64,000 bases of DNA from Ascarosepion bandense (Eukaryota; Mollusca; Cephalopoda; Sepiida; Sepiidae): the NCBI GenBank assembly GCA_037127315.1, contig JBBBDQ010000310.1:521501-585500 (forward strand), written 5' to 3'. Under the pieces are notes generated by a model that was not told the origin of the DNA, did not search any database, and saw nothing but the letters and a program-made list of their open reading frames with translations. The position numbers and the translations under genes were made by a program. Numbering within the stretch: the first letter of the stretch is position 1; each line of letters starts with the position of its first letter. Shown in pieces: positions 32,858 to 45,525 of the stretch.

Positions 32858-34600
32858 GATTTTATTTATACGGATGGCCGTACGTTATATTTAACACTAA
32901 AAGGTCACGTGATTCAAAGGTTGTCCGCCTTACAGGAAAAAAATTCCCTATAATGAACAATTGTATTCAGTGCCCAATTCTTATAATTTCCACGTTTTTC
33001 TGAATCACTCAACAATAGGCTTCCCAAATCCCGCTTTCAAAATTTAAAGTAATTTAATTCCTAGATTTATCATCGTTTACAATAATTGTTAATGTAAGTA
33101 TCTTATAGAAATTGAAAAAGCTTTCCTTTTTCTATTTTTATAACCCGTGTTTGGCCTGCTTTTGTTGTACATTTCAATAGCCTTTTTCGATTATCCTACC
33201 ATAGAAATTATAAATTTATTATTTTTTTAGAATCTAACAGAATAATAAATTTATAATAAGTAGGAATCCTACTTAGCATAACATTTCATAAATTGAGTTA
33301 GCTCTGTTAATTCAATTTCATTCTTTCTTATTAAATTATAAAATTATATTAAAAGTAAGTTTTACATTATTTTCATTTTTATTTATTCAGAAAGCATATT
33401 TAAACGTATGGCTATGAAGCAAAACTAACTAAAATTCTATAAAATATTATATAATTGCTGAAAAAATTATGTTAAATTTTTAATTTTACTATGTAGTTAA
33501 AAACCAAAAATCGAAACGTACGATTAAGCGTACGATTACGATTACATACAATTATGTTGTGTTTGTCCGTCATACTTAGCGTTTTTGATGGCTTCCATTT
33601 ATCATTAAATCATTTGTCACCTTAGATGACTCTGATAAGAGGACTACCGTGATTAAGAAACGCTTTTATCGTACATTTCAGACAATAATCAAGTAATACA
33701 TGTTTCAAAACAGATTAAGGTAAGTTTAAAATTGCTAATTTTGATAAAATAATATTTCAGCTAGGTATATTTTATTTTTGCACGATTTTTTAAAGCCGAG
33801 AATTGGCTGTTGTCTACAAAATGTGTCGGTCGATGAAAAATGGCCGAAAAATTGAATTTTTTTAAAAATCAAAACATTTTAGATTCCAATCAATATAATT
33901 TTGGTTTGAGTATTTTGATTACTGGAATTAGTAAATTTAATATCTTGGCTTTCAGTTAAAGCTAAAATTAAAGCTTCAAAAAAACATTTGATTTTTGAAA
34001 ATTCAATTTAAATTTACGTATCGAAAATGAGTGGAGGTACCTACATTAATCGAGATCATTGAAATCATTTAAAATAATGTAAAGTTTTCGATATTTCAAA
34101 GAGATGAGGAAAAAGAAAAAAAGTACTAATAGGTGTTCATATAGGCATCACAAATTAAATGCATAAATATTCCATTACAAATATAAGTACAAAACATTTC
34201 TTGATATATTATATATAAAATGCTATATATTTTGTAAGTATGAACATAAAAATCAAGTACTCAGTATTTCAAGAAGTTTATGTAATTATCGACAATATGA
34301 AAATGAATAGAAAATATATATTTTACATACAAAATGAAAGTTTTCATTTTCATATTTGTAAAAAAAGAATACGTTATCTTTCATTGCTTTACGTAGTAGA
34401 CCGGATCGTTTTCATACTGAAGAACCATTTTTTATTTTATAATAACAATAAGCTGAAATATTGCCTTTATCACCCTGCCGCAGCATCTAAGAGTAAGAAT
34501 AGGATATCAAATCAAATAATGATATTAATAAGCAAAATGATTGAATAACTTTTTCTATTTTTTTCAATTATTAGAGAAGAAACCGTTTAAGAAAAGAAAA
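32858..34600. other. AT-rich intergenic DNA, no supported gene
   Basis: No gene. An inverted relative of the AT-rich dispersed repeat lies at 33850-33975. The 102-residue frame at 34240-34548 is Lys/Ile/Asn-rich, as AT-rich DNA would give, with no domain seen. Confidence 0.45.
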
Positions 34601-34960
34601 GACAATGTTTAACAATATTTCGACAGAATGTCTGTCTTCTTCAAGTTATATTTCAAATTGCATAAAAGTATGAAAATATCGAAAAGTCTACAAAAAATTA
34701 TAAGTCTTTGTACAAACGTCACATGCCTTGAGAAAAATGGTTGGACTGGTAATCAACTAGTGAGTGAACGCAACTAGCCTGAATGGAATCATGTTACGCG
34801 ATGATTCATATGAGCAAAATGATTGTGATCGTGATCATCTTTAAATTTTCCGTTAGTTGATTGGTTACTAAGAGGAATTAATAAGAAAAAAAGTTTAGTA
34901 TAAATCCGTCATTCTGTTCCTTCCTCACGTTAGTAATCTGTATATGTAATTATCCTCACG
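34600..34960 (-). repeat. Retroelement-end-like repeat with conserved hairpin motif
   Basis: The minus strand at 34655-34610 reads AATATAACTTGAAGAA, then helix GACAG/CTGTC around ACATT, then GAA and ATATTG. The outer AATAT/ATATT pair closes it. The segment at 34835-34885 (CTAAGAGGAATTAATA region) has an inverted copy at 39085-39150, so this is a dispersed element. No coding sequence was seen. Confidence 0.5.
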
Positions 34961-35630
34961 CGTTTTATGGATCCAAAGGTCGGTGGATCTGGATACTTTT
35001 TAGAGTATGCACTTTAACATGTTCGCCGAAATTACATTCGTTTGTAATAAAATAACATGAAAAGATCAGTTGCTTATAAATAGAATGATTCTTGAAAATA
35101 TTCACACAAAACACAAAAATCTCAGTGTCCCAAGGATAACAAAAAGTCCTTCGACAGCATCCCACACTCGTGTATCATTAAGGCCCTTGAAGTATATAAA
35201 ATCTCACCAATATTTACGAATTTCTTACAATATAATATGCCATTCTGGAAGACAGATATGTTACAATCGCATGTACTCCTCATAAATAAATACATTAAAA
35301 TTACAAGTGGAATAAAAAATTTTTCTACCCTTCTTTCTTCTCTGACATGAATTTCTTTATCAAAATTGTTACAAAAATAAAGGATATAGATATAAGATCA
35401 AAGGTAAAAGGATAAATAATCGATTTTATATGAATTACATCAAATTATATACGTAATGATGACTTGGAAGGGCTTTTAAAGACTGAAAAGTTTCAGCGAT
35501 TAAATGTACAAAGGTCACCTTCAAGCGAAGAAAGCTCATTAGTACGGAGAATCTTAGTGTAGATACAGGGATTACAGGGAAGTACCTACCCGTATCTGGG
35601 TGTGAATGGAGGCAATGGAAAGCAGAATTC

Positions 35631-35694
35631 TTCTTCTTCTTCTTCTTCTTCTTCTTCTTCTTCTTCTTCTTCTTCTTCTTCTTCTTCTTCTTCT
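35631..35694. repeat. (TTC)n microsatellite at the 3' end of a LINE
   Basis: About 21 TTC units. On the minus strand they are (GAA)n directly after the last codons of the LINE reverse transcriptase, so they are the element's 3' tail. Confidence 0.9.
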
Positions 35695-36250
35695 ATGTGC
35701 TGATCATGGCTTTCCACATCTCTCTATCCATTCTCGCTTCTAATACCCCTTCTCCCGTTATCCCACTCAATCCTCGCTCTGCCATCTATCCCAAACCCTC
35801 CTTCCTCACTACATGTCCCAGAAACTTCAGCTGTCTTTTCCTAATGTTAAGTATACGTTTCCTTTTCGTGACCATCCTTTCAAAAACCTCGTCGCTGCAC
35901 GTGTGTTCCGTCCATGGTATCCTCAGTGTCCTTCTGTAGAACCACATTTTGGTTGCTTGAAGCCTTTCTATCTTTGATGAGATTGTATAGCATTCGCTAC
36001 CATATTGAAAGATAGACATCACAATACAGTAATTTGTTTCCAGCGAAATTTTCCTGTCTTTTAATTCTCTACTCAGCTATTGGAATGCATCCATGGTCAT
36101 GCCAATATGACTTCGGATCTCTGTATCACACTTTCCGTCCTCTGTTAGCACACTTCCCAGGTATTTAAATTTCTGAACCTGTTTGATTTTAGAATCACGA
36201 ACTTGTAGTTGACATTTTGGGGTCCTCTTTTTACTGATTACCATGCATAA
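35695..36250 (-). pseudogene. LINE (endonuclease-reverse transcriptase type) C-terminal fragment
   Basis: The minus strand from 36245 reads KFKYLGSVLTEDGKCDTEI, then GMTMDAF and MSIFQYGSECYTI (36010-35970), RLQATKMWFYRRTLRIPWT (35960-35905), and KRQLKFLGHVVRKEGL (35835-35788). These are the thumb and C-terminal blocks of the LINE family whose internal part appears at 57765-58258. One frame break near 36060 and stops are present. The copy ends in the GAA tract. Confidence 0.75.
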
Positions 36251-37689
36251 TTAAAAGTTTAAATAAACATCTTCAGGCGAATACGAGTAATAATGAAATT
36301 AGAATTGAATAAAAAATATAATAATGACCATTAATACTCTTGTTGTAACTTATAGCTGCAACATAATAAATTGGAACTTAAAGGAACTCTTGAAAATTTA
36401 AGCAAAAATTTGCAAACACGCTATGAAATGCAGCACTCAAATGCAGATGTTGACTGTCTGCATATGCCAAGGAGAAGCGGTGAGGTAGGGAATGATTAGA
36501 TTGAAATGGTTTCCAGAAATTCATTAACGGGACTTAATAAATATCTTACATCTAAACCAGATTCGATTTTACAACTTGTAATAGAGCATGAAAAAGTAAA
36601 AAGCCGTATTTTGTATCAAAAGAAGCCAATAAATATGCAATATAGTTCGGGTTAACGCTTGGAAATAGTGGTGAAGTAGATACAACTGGCACACTATCAG
36701 TATCTTAACCGAACCAAAAATTCGAAGCAAAAATGCTGATGTCGAGTAATTCGAAACCCATGACTGGCTAAGGATTTCAGGACTTAAGGGTGACACTGAA
36801 GAGTTTATTCTTGTTGCACAGTATCTATTAAGCTAATATCTTGTATAATAGTACGGGCACAAACTGTAGGTTCTGTAACAAATAAATTCAAACTATTGAT
36901 CACTTTATTTCAGGATGCTCTATACTCAGAACCAATGAGTACAAACCTGGAATGACAAGATAGACTAATATTTGTATCAGAAGATATATCATCAATACGG
37001 AATAAAAACAGTTGGAAACTAGTATGAACATCTGAATCTCTGTTTAAAGGAGTAGATGTTATCACCCTTTGATATTTCTCTATAAACACATATCAAGCAA
37101 TACATGTAAGTCGCCCAGAAACGAAAAATGTTTACACACTGACTGATATAAGTGTTCCAAGTGGCAAAAGCATCTCAGTATTTTTGAAAAAATAAGCAAA
37201 GACCTGGAGGTGGAAATAGAACAAATGTGACACTAAAAGACTAAAACTGTTCCTGTTGTAGTTGAAGCTTTGGGTTTGATAAAGAAATAAACTAAAAATC
37301 CCTGGTGCACCATCTCCCCAGAGAAATTTTTAAAAAATAGTTCTAACAAGCACACATTTTGCGAAGTATTTTTAATATCATTAGTGATTGTCTTTTTTTA
37401 ATTAATTGGAAGATTATGACCAAGCATGTAATTATAAAAAAATGCAGGTCAAAAATAATATTTTTATAATAATAATAATAATGAGATGAGATGATCTTCA
37501 GTCTAAAAGTCGAAAAGAATATAAAATTAAATAATAATAAGATTGATTCATTAGTACAAACGTTGGACATCTGCTGCAATGATATTGCCAGTGGGCTGTC
37601 TGACAGGAAGGTAGTTGGAGAGGGTAGCTTGAAAAGAGACTGAATTGCCACAATGACAAACCATCGCTGATCCAGAGGAAATTGGATAC
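36251..37689. other. Intergenic DNA, no recognised gene
   Basis: No frame was recognised. The segment at 37440-37560 is rich in ATA/TAA repeats. Confidence 0.45.
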
Positions 37690-38245
37690 ATTTTTTCATT
37701 TTTTTTTTAAATAATCCTTTCACTCCAAGCAAAGCAGGACTGCCACTGGTGCTCATGGGGTTAAAGTGAGAAAGACAGATAAAAAAAAAGACAGAGAGGC
37801 TGTCAAAGAAGAATAAGAGATGGATTGGAATCAAGTAGATAGAAGATATCAATTAACATTGATTTTTAAATTTTGGAGATTGTAGCTATCAGGAAAGCAA
37901 GCAAACGGAAGAGAGTTAATAAAAAACGGGAAGTGCGAAAAAAGAAGCTGTTAGAGGGGAAGAGACGGTTGCATTTAACTGTTTTTATGGTTAAAACTGT
38001 GGAACCTCAATGACAGTCTTGTAGCACGCGTAAATACATGTGGTTGGGGAATCAAGGAAAAAAGCTCATCAAAGTAGTTGCCATAAATATACTTGTAAAA
38101 AGACAGAGGGAAGCCACATCACGTCGGTGAGAAAGTATTCAAGAGTTGGATAATATCCTTGGGAGACAGATCAAAGAACAGAGACAGACATGAAAAATTA
38201 TGGATTCTTCTGAAGTCCAAGTTGAGTGCCCATAATTATATAACT
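37690..38245 (-). pseudogene. Jockey/CR1-like LINE relic with 3' tail
   Basis: The minus strand near 38155-38080 reads, across frames, LTDVMWLPSVFLQVYLWQ, the frameshifted equivalent of HRRDVASLCLFYKYFHG in the 9138 copy. RVLFRTSRF-like and NLQNLK-like C-terminal remains follow. The end is CTGCTTTGCTTGGAGTGAA, then AAGGATTATTT and an A-run at 37710-37690, the same tail as at 10150-10185. It is strongly decayed. Confidence 0.6.
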
Positions 38246-40260
38246 ACTGTTAATGCTTTGGGAGTATCTCTGGAAATGTATAGTGATGGAATGTTCACAA
38301 AGGAGTCATTACAAACTCTGAACAGAACAATCTGAGTACTACATAAATATGTTCTGTACCAAAAGGCAAATGTCGGTAGATATATAGCGGCACGCGACTT
38401 TGGGGTTAAAAGGAAAAGTTGATTTACCCACGCCAAGAAGATTAATGAAGGGGATAATGACGAAGAAAAACACGATTAGTTATAACAAAGCAAGTTAAGG
38501 AATTTATTCACACTTGGAGTAGTGACAGTAGCTTATTTCAGGAAAATAGATAAAAAAAATTTTAAGTCCATAGTTTCAACGTATTGGTGGTAAAAGTTGC
38601 ATATTTCCAGGGCAGATATTGATCCACTTTGTCATGTCGGTTTTTAAATTCAGTGGGCGCCAATACCGTGCAGCCTGATAAAAGATGGTTAATTGTTTCT
38701 GGAAGTAATTGCACTCGACTCACCGCTATTCAACAAGTTTACATATCTAATCATCAAATTGGCCCATATGATTATGAACTTTTTATCATTGTATACGCTT
38801 TTGAATTCGTCGTAGAGAATTCTCTTGAAAAATTTTGTTTGACTTGTCTAAAATGAAATCCCGAAAATGTACAAGAGAGAACAATGCTAGATAACCTCCT
38901 CAAAGACTAAGGAGAGACTTGAGGCAACAGAAATGTGGTTCTACAGACAGCTTAAGGTGCGTATTCTGAAAAAATATTTATAATCTACCGACCTGACGAT
39001 CATTAAAACGCATGAGGATGGTTATGTAAGCAAATTATTAACTTGCCGGTAGGGGAATGAAGAAAATCCAGGAGAGTTCCATAAAGTTCATATTAATCTG
39101 CTTAATTCCTCTTAGTAACACCAACTAACGAACAATTTAAAGATGCACAAGATGATCATCATATTAACTATGTTTCAGCTGTATACCTTTACTTTGGCGG
39201 CGTTTCCTTTGCGTTCATTGCTAAGTACAGACGTTTTTTCATTACAAGACAGGAAATATTTGCACAATGACATATAATCTTTTGCAGACTTATAAATTTT
39301 TATACTTCAGAAACTGTTTAGACAACCTATAGAAATATTGATTAACATTGTCAAACTGTGTTTTTCTTTTTTCTATTTTTTCTTAAATTATGCTCTTCTC
39401 TTAACTATTATTATTATTATTGTTTACCTAATTTGCTTTTTTATACAATCATTTACTATGCCTTTTACCTGAGACCTTAGGTATTTTTAATGTCAGTTCT
39501 CGCAAGTTTGTCCTACTAACGGTAGATTCGTTGACTTATTTCCATGTATTTTCGAGTTTTGTTTTCCAGAATTTCATATCAGTTATATTTTCTCTTTCCA
39601 TCTCAAGATCATACTGACTATAATGTGTGGAAATGCATAAAGATTTAGGTAAGATATTTCAGTGGCAAAAGCTTCCACAGGCAACACTAAATTTGTCTTT
39701 TCTCTCTGAAATCTATAAAACTTTTACTGAATTTATTTTGCATTCTTACGATAACTTACTATAATGAACTTTTTTGACATTATTTCCTTTATTGATGTTT
39801 CTAGGCGTAGGATAATGAGCTTGGTTAGCTTTTTCAATACCTTTCACAAAAAGTGCTAATTTGACCTCTTTTAACAAGTGAAGAGACGAGTTTCGTTTTT
39901 TGCAAAGCAAGTTTTCTAGCCAAAGTTCATTGATCGGTAGAGTCATAAATCCCTTGGTACTCCATTTGTTACTACTGAAAGTTTTAGTGGTAATTTCTTT
40001 TTCTTTTAAACAATGCAAAATAGCCTGACAAATGCATTCGCTTCTTGCTTGTTCTCTAAGTAGTATTAAGCTGTACTGGCAACACTATAAAATGACATTA
40101 AAACATTACATTTTTCAATTCTTTAAATATGTCCTTATTTACTTTGAAGTGTCTTTTACATTTTTCTATACAAATCGTATGTTGGCTACTCAACAACCCA
40201 AAACAGACTGCGTAAATACGTTTTCTGCGCATAGACTCCACGCATACATAAAATAAAATG
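38246..40260. other. Intergenic DNA, no supported gene
   Basis: No frame was recognised with confidence. The segment 39085-39150 is an inverted copy of part of 34830-34890. The GC content rises slightly in 40260-40510. Confidence 0.4.
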
Positions 40261-40520
40261 AACGATTTATAGACCAGTCCGTGTTATTCACGCTACAAAA
40301 TCCCAGATATTAATTTGGATCCGACTGACAGTTACATATTCTCTAATCCAAACAAACCTAAGACCAGCTCCGTCGTCAACACCAACAAGCTGAGAGAGAC
40401 GCGAGACAAACCAACCTTCCTGTCAACACTGAACGGGCTGAAAGAGAAACTTGAATGACAGCTACCAGCAATGACAGTTGCCAGTTGGGCTCTTTTATAA
40501 TTTTACCATTCTCTTTCCCT

Positions 40521-40534
40521 GTTGCCTTAGCAAC
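40521..40534. promoter_or_regulatory. RFX-like X-box palindrome
   Basis: GTTGCCTTAGCAAC is a perfect inverted repeat with a 4-base centre. It fits the X-box bound by RFX transcription factors (GTTGCC, 1-3 bases, then RGYAAC-type half). No gene was identified next to it, so a functional role is uncertain. Confidence 0.3.
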
Positions 40535-40652
40535 AGTAACAAATAAAAATGACTAGTTTTGTATATATGTAAATAAATCATACATTTATTTACCCATACT
40601 CAATGCATTCCTTTTACTTGAATTTATATTTGCTGAGGTGGAGAATGAATTA

Positions 40653-40698
40653 ACCACCACCACCACCACCACCACTACCACCACCACCACCACTACAA
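40653..40698. repeat. (CCA)n microsatellite
   Basis: CCA units with CTA/CAA interruptions, then CAA units at 40710-40732. Confidence 0.9.
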
Positions 40699-41109
40699 CA
40701 ACAAAAATTAAAAAAACAACAACAACAACAAGGTTCTGTCTTCTAGGTTATCCATTTCTGCCCCTGCAATAAATTAAAAAACAAACTGTTGTTACAAACA
40801 ACAGCGGGGGGAATTTCAAGTAAATAAAAAATATATTAAATTTCTTTTCTTGAAACAAAATAATGCAAACACCAACTTTCAGAAAAACTTTGAGTTTTTA
40901 TTGAATTATATTTGTTAAGATTCGGGATGAATTTTAAGTATGCTCAGACAATTGCATAAGTTTTATTTATTTATGATTCATGTTATGCTATGCAACTCTG
41001 TCCTCTTGGCAACTTTGAAGTTCAGTGGTGTCTGTAAACACTTTTTTTTTCTGCTTCCTCTCCATCCAGGAATCACTTATCAAGAGAATATGTTTCTGCT
41101 GTCAATGTT

Positions 41110-43292
41110 TGGATTGAAACTCGTTCCTTGATTTCCTTCGTAACGTCCTTTGGAACAAAGTTTTAGTCTCCCTGTTCTCCGTGTCCTAAATGATGCAATG
41201 TTATTGTTTGCTGATAGAATAAAGCAACGCATAGCATTTTGCAAGTTGGGCTCTACAGATTACTGGTGGCTCTGCAAGAGTGTGCTAAACAACAGCAAAC
41301 CTCAATCTCTCCTCTATGCAATCAATTCGAAGCCCACACATCTACAGTAGACAAGGTTGAATGTTTTCCTCACAAATTCTATTTCAACTACACACTTGAC
41401 TGGAATATCCACACCCAATTTTCCAGCTAGAACAGAAGCTCAACTGAGTGATATATGCATAATCCCATCTCTGATGGTTTTTCAGCCTTCGTCCTAAAGA
41501 TATGTGCCTTCGAATTGACTCCAGTTCTCTCCAAACTTTACAACAATTGCCTTTCTGCTTCCTGCTTTCTTTGTTGGAAACCGTCATCTGTAGTTCCTGT
41601 TTTTAAGAATTCTGGTGAACCACTAACGATCGTTCTATTAGCCTCTTACCGATTTTCGGCAAAGTATTTGATTCTCTAATCAATTCTGAGGTAGTTAAGC
41701 ATTTCATCGATTACAACCTACTCTCTGACAAAAAATATGACTCCCACTTTGTTAGCACATCAGCAATAGCGCTGATGCGCTAACGGCGATCACTGAATAT
41801 GTATTCTAGGCACTCGATGATGATGATAAAATTTGAGCTGTTGCTCTAGATATCTCGAAAGCATTTGGCAGGATGGCCTTCTATGCAAGCTCCAAAACTT
41901 TCACACGAACGCAGTTGTCTCTGAAAGGCTCTATCCTAGGTCCTACGCTGTGTTTGGTTTTCAACAATGATCTTCTTGTATTTAGTTTCTAAGTAGGCAT
42001 TTATGCAGATGACACTACCATTTACTACCGCCTCAAGAATTAACTCCTCAAAGCTGACAAAGTAAACCTTGTTGTTTTTTTAATCTGGACTCAGATCACT
42101 GGTTGATTGGGGAAAGAAATAGCTTGTAAGCCTCCAATACAAAACTGCTTCTCTTTAACCCCCATAGAGAAACTTTCCTTCCAGCTATTAGCAACACACT
42201 GCTTCTCCTTGGTCTCTCTTTTTCAAGTGACCTAAAATAAAAAGAAAATATCGGATCTATAGCTGCATCTACTACCAGGAAGGTTGGGTCTCTGTGTCAG
42301 GCCAGGAAGTTTATGGATGAGATATTTTTTATTACTGGGTTGGTTTTTTGGGTTCTTTCATTTAAATAACGAACATTTGTTGAATTGGTTTCGTCGCTAA
42401 AAATGAATAGGCAAAGACAAATGAAGGAGACAGAGACACAAGAAATATTTTAGGAAAGGTTTTTATTCACGAGACGGTGATGATCTTTTTGAAGGGAAAA
42501 TTCTTTCCGAGCAAAAAGGTACATCTTACCTTGCTGAGATTCCCAGATAAAAAAAAAAAAAATGAAATAAAGACTGAGAATCCTCGGTTTCTATTTAGCG
42601 TCAGCAACCTGGCCCATTTCTCTCGCACATGCATGGACGGTCTTTCCTGTTAGTGGCCTCCTGGGAGAATACCATTCTTTTTTGTGATTTTTTTTATTTT
42701 ATTTTGTGTTTTTATTTTAATTCCTACAAGTTTTCCTCGTCAAAATCCCTCTTACGCATTTATAAACCTACCATTCCTCCGTGCATTGATTAGTGTTGCC
42801 ATATCTGGTCGAGTACTACTGCTATTCATCTCGAGGTTATCGAGAAAATCCAAAGACGTATCCGCATTGTAATCGGTCCTGACCTGGCATCTCGACTTCA
42901 CTCACTTTCTCAACTCCGTGACGTGAATTCTCTGTCTTTCCTACAAATATTTTTATGGCAACTGCTCTGACGATATTTTTCCATGGTACCCTGTCTACGG
43001 GAATTCAAGCATACTACTAGATTGGCATCCAGGTTCTACTCTTTTACCGTTGAAATAGCTTCTTCTACTCCAACAGTTTCGCACTTCCTGCCTGTGGGAC
43101 TCGCATCCGTTTACTTGCTTCCATGATAGCTACAATCTCCAAAAGTTTAAATGCAACGTCAGTTGCCATATTCTATCTTCTTTCATTCCATTTATCTTTC
43201 ATCCTTTCTTCAATACTCCATGTACCCAGTCTTTTCTCTCATTGTAACTAGTGGCGATCTTGCCTTGCTTGGGTGAATTTATTAAAAATAAA
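41110..43292 (+). pseudogene. Jockey/CR1-like LINE relic, longest copy, with internal insertion
   Basis: Shifting frames give FCKLGSTDYWWLCKSVLNN (41240-41292, linker), FVLKICAFELTPVLSKLYNN and CLSASCFLCWKPSSVVPVF (41490-41600). ADALTAIT and AVALDISKAFG (41770-41865), SILGPTLCLVFNNDL (41933-41975) and VGIYADDTTIYYRLKN (41993-42040) hold the YADD box. After about 42325 unrelated DNA intervenes to about 42715; the LINE resumes with SLLRIYKPTIPPCID (42748) and GPDLASRLHSLSQLRDV (42870-42920). The 3' tail, CTTGCCTTGCTTGGGTGAA then TTTATTAAAAATAAAAA, ends it. Stops and frameshifts make it inactive. Confidence 0.7.
42325..42715. other. Foreign insertion within the LINE relic
   Basis: Sequence without LINE similarity. 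It contains ACAAATGAAGGAGACAGAGA and an A14 run at 42549-42562 followed by TGAAATAAAG. The A-run hints at a retroposed sequence. No family was identified. Confidence 0.35.
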
Positions 43293-43879
43293 AAGGTAAT
43301 GAAAGAGCAAGTAAATGCAAGTGATTCTATTTTCGAATATTGTCATTATGAAGATGGAAAAACCTCAGTCTTTATCAGCTTTCCAAATTACCGAAAAAAT
43401 AATAACAACTTTCTCATATCTCCTAAAGATTTAATAAATTTAACAGTCACTTTACAAAAACCTGTCCCAATGCTAAGGGAAGTAACTCAAATATCTGATT
43501 ATCTCATTTATATTTTCCCTTACATTGTATACAGATATAGCTAAATATTTTTAAAGGTTCGTACAAGATCAATTTTTAATACCCTTTTTATTACATTTAA
43601 ATAACTATCGCTGATTTTTAACGTTATATATAGATGATCAAGCATAAAAAGACGATCAAGCATAAAACTTTCATAACGTTTTATACTCCCAACGATCACG
43701 CATAATGTATTTTAATGTTTTAATACCGATGAGCAAGCATAAGATCTTTTTAACGTTTTATAGTACTGGTGAGCAAGCAATATAAATTTTAACGTTTTAA
43801 CGTACCGATTAGCAGATATAAAATCTTTTTAACGGTTTTTAACGGTTTATATTATCGATGAGCAAGCATCGAATATTTT

Positions 43880-44247
43880 TAACTTTTTATATAAAATTTA
43901 TTATTTATAGAAAAAATATTTTCTCATAAAACTATTTATAAAACCAAGAGTTTTTTTAATTAGATAATGCTTAAGTTTTATTGCATTTTTATTTTTCTGA
44001 TTCAGAGCAGATTTTCGCTAAAGATGTTATTGTTTGAAAAAATATATAGATTCTTCAAAGAGTCTTGGTTTTAACTAATATTAATATGAAAAAGGACAGA
44101 ATTTAATTTCTAGAAGCTTCAATTATTAAAAAAAAACATATCTCTAACAAGATTTTCTAAAAATATAATTTCTAAAATTACTTAATTTATTTATAAATAC
44201 GTCCTAAAAGTTTCATAAAAATCCGATAGTTGTTGGATCTTACATTG
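43880..44247 (+). repeat. AT-rich dispersed repeat related to the large inverted repeat
   Basis: TTTTATTGCATTTTTATTTT, CAGAGCAGATTTTCGCTAAA and the TTCATAAAAATCCGAT segment match the left arm at 31165-31445. Confidence 0.6.
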
Positions 44248-44259
44248 TATACTAAATAG

Positions 44260-44568
44260 TCAGTCAGTTAAGTGCCATACGTGTATCACGCTTGGGCGAT
44301 CATGTCTCTTAAGAGACATGACTGACTGGGCAGAAGATTATCCCGCAGTAGGTTGCCATTGCTTTCTGCGGTAGACTGGTTGCCAGCCAAGGCTATAGAA
44401 CCCAATCTGTCCTGCTATTTAACCCATAACTGGAAGGAAGAGACGGATTAATACCTTTCCCAAGGGTATTTGCGCGTAAGTGAATGCAATGGATTCAACT
44501 GGAATTCGAACTCGGCTCCCCGATTTCTCGTTCCGAGTCGATATCCACTGTACCACAACGCACATCCC
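44260..44568 (-). mobile_element. Full-length tRNA-derived SINE with 12-bp target duplication
   Basis: It is flanked by TATACTAAATAG at 44248-44259 and 44569-44580. On the minus strand it has a tRNA-like head with a B box (GAGTTCGAATTCC) preceded by an A-box-like TGGTACAGTGG, then a body with GCGCAAATACCCTTGGG, ACAGATTGGGTTCTATAGCC and GCAATGGCAACCTACTGCGG, and an end CACTTAACTGACTGAC. No coding capacity. Such SINEs are transcribed by RNA polymerase III and moved by a partner LINE, not identified here. Confidence 0.85.
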
Positions 44569-45413
44569 TATACTAAATAGTAGATAAATATTTTTTGAAG
44601 TCTCGCGCAATATCAATTTTTAATAACCTCTTTATTTCATGTAAATAATAATCGTTGATTTTTAACGTTTTATGGTACCAATGAGCAAGTATTATATGTT
44701 TTTAATATTTTATCGTACCAGTGAACATGTATAAAATCTTTTTAGGTTTAATAGTACCGATGAGCAACCATCAATCTTTGTAATGTTTTATACTATCCAT
44801 GAACCGGTTTCACTGTTTTATATTAAGGATGAGCAAGTATAAAATATTTTAACGGTTTATATTAAATCTGAGCAAGCATAAAACTTTTATTAATATTACC
44901 GACTGGTAATCACAAAATCTTTTTAACATTTTATAGAACTAAGGAGCAAGAATAAGACATTTTAATTTTCTTTAGTTCGGATGAGCAAGCATAAAATCTT
45001 TTAAATTGTTTATATTATCGATGCACAAGTATAGTTTTTTAACGTTTTACATTAACGACGAGTAAGCATAAAAAACTTCCTAACGCTTTATAAGATAAAG
45101 CGTACTGATAAGAAAGTATATGTTTTTAATGTATCGAATATCAAGCATGTTTTATGCTTTTAAACTTTTTAAAAAAAATTCTACTATCAGTTTTCAATAA
45201 CCTTTTTATTATAGTTAAATAATTAATTTTTAACGTTTAATAGTACCAATGAGCAAGTATCATATCTTTGTAACGTTTTGTAGTACGGTAAGGAGCCATA
45301 AAATTGTTTTAACATTTTATAGGACCGATGAGCCGCCATCGAATCTTTTTAACGTCTTATGGTACCGATGAACAGACACAAACATGTTTTTTAACAGTTT
45401 ATATTACCGATGA

Positions 45414-45525
45414 CTGCAAAAAGTAATGGCAATCTACTGCAGGAAAATCTTCTCCCCAGTCAGTCATGTCTCTTTTGAAACATGATCGCCCAAGCATGTA
45501 TCACGTATGGCACTTTAACTGATAA
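45414..45525 (+). repeat. 5'-truncated SINE inside the satellite
   Basis: From AAGTAATGGCAATCTACTGC to GTATGGCACTTTAACTGAT it matches the tail third of the SINE. TACCGATGA flanks both sides (45405 and 45526). It may be a target duplication, but it is also part of the satellite unit. Confidence 0.7.

Noticed and set aside
34240..34548. 102-residue plus-strand frame
   Set aside because: Lys/Ile/Asn/Tyr-rich composition typical of AT-rich DNA, no motif, no coding-like base composition.
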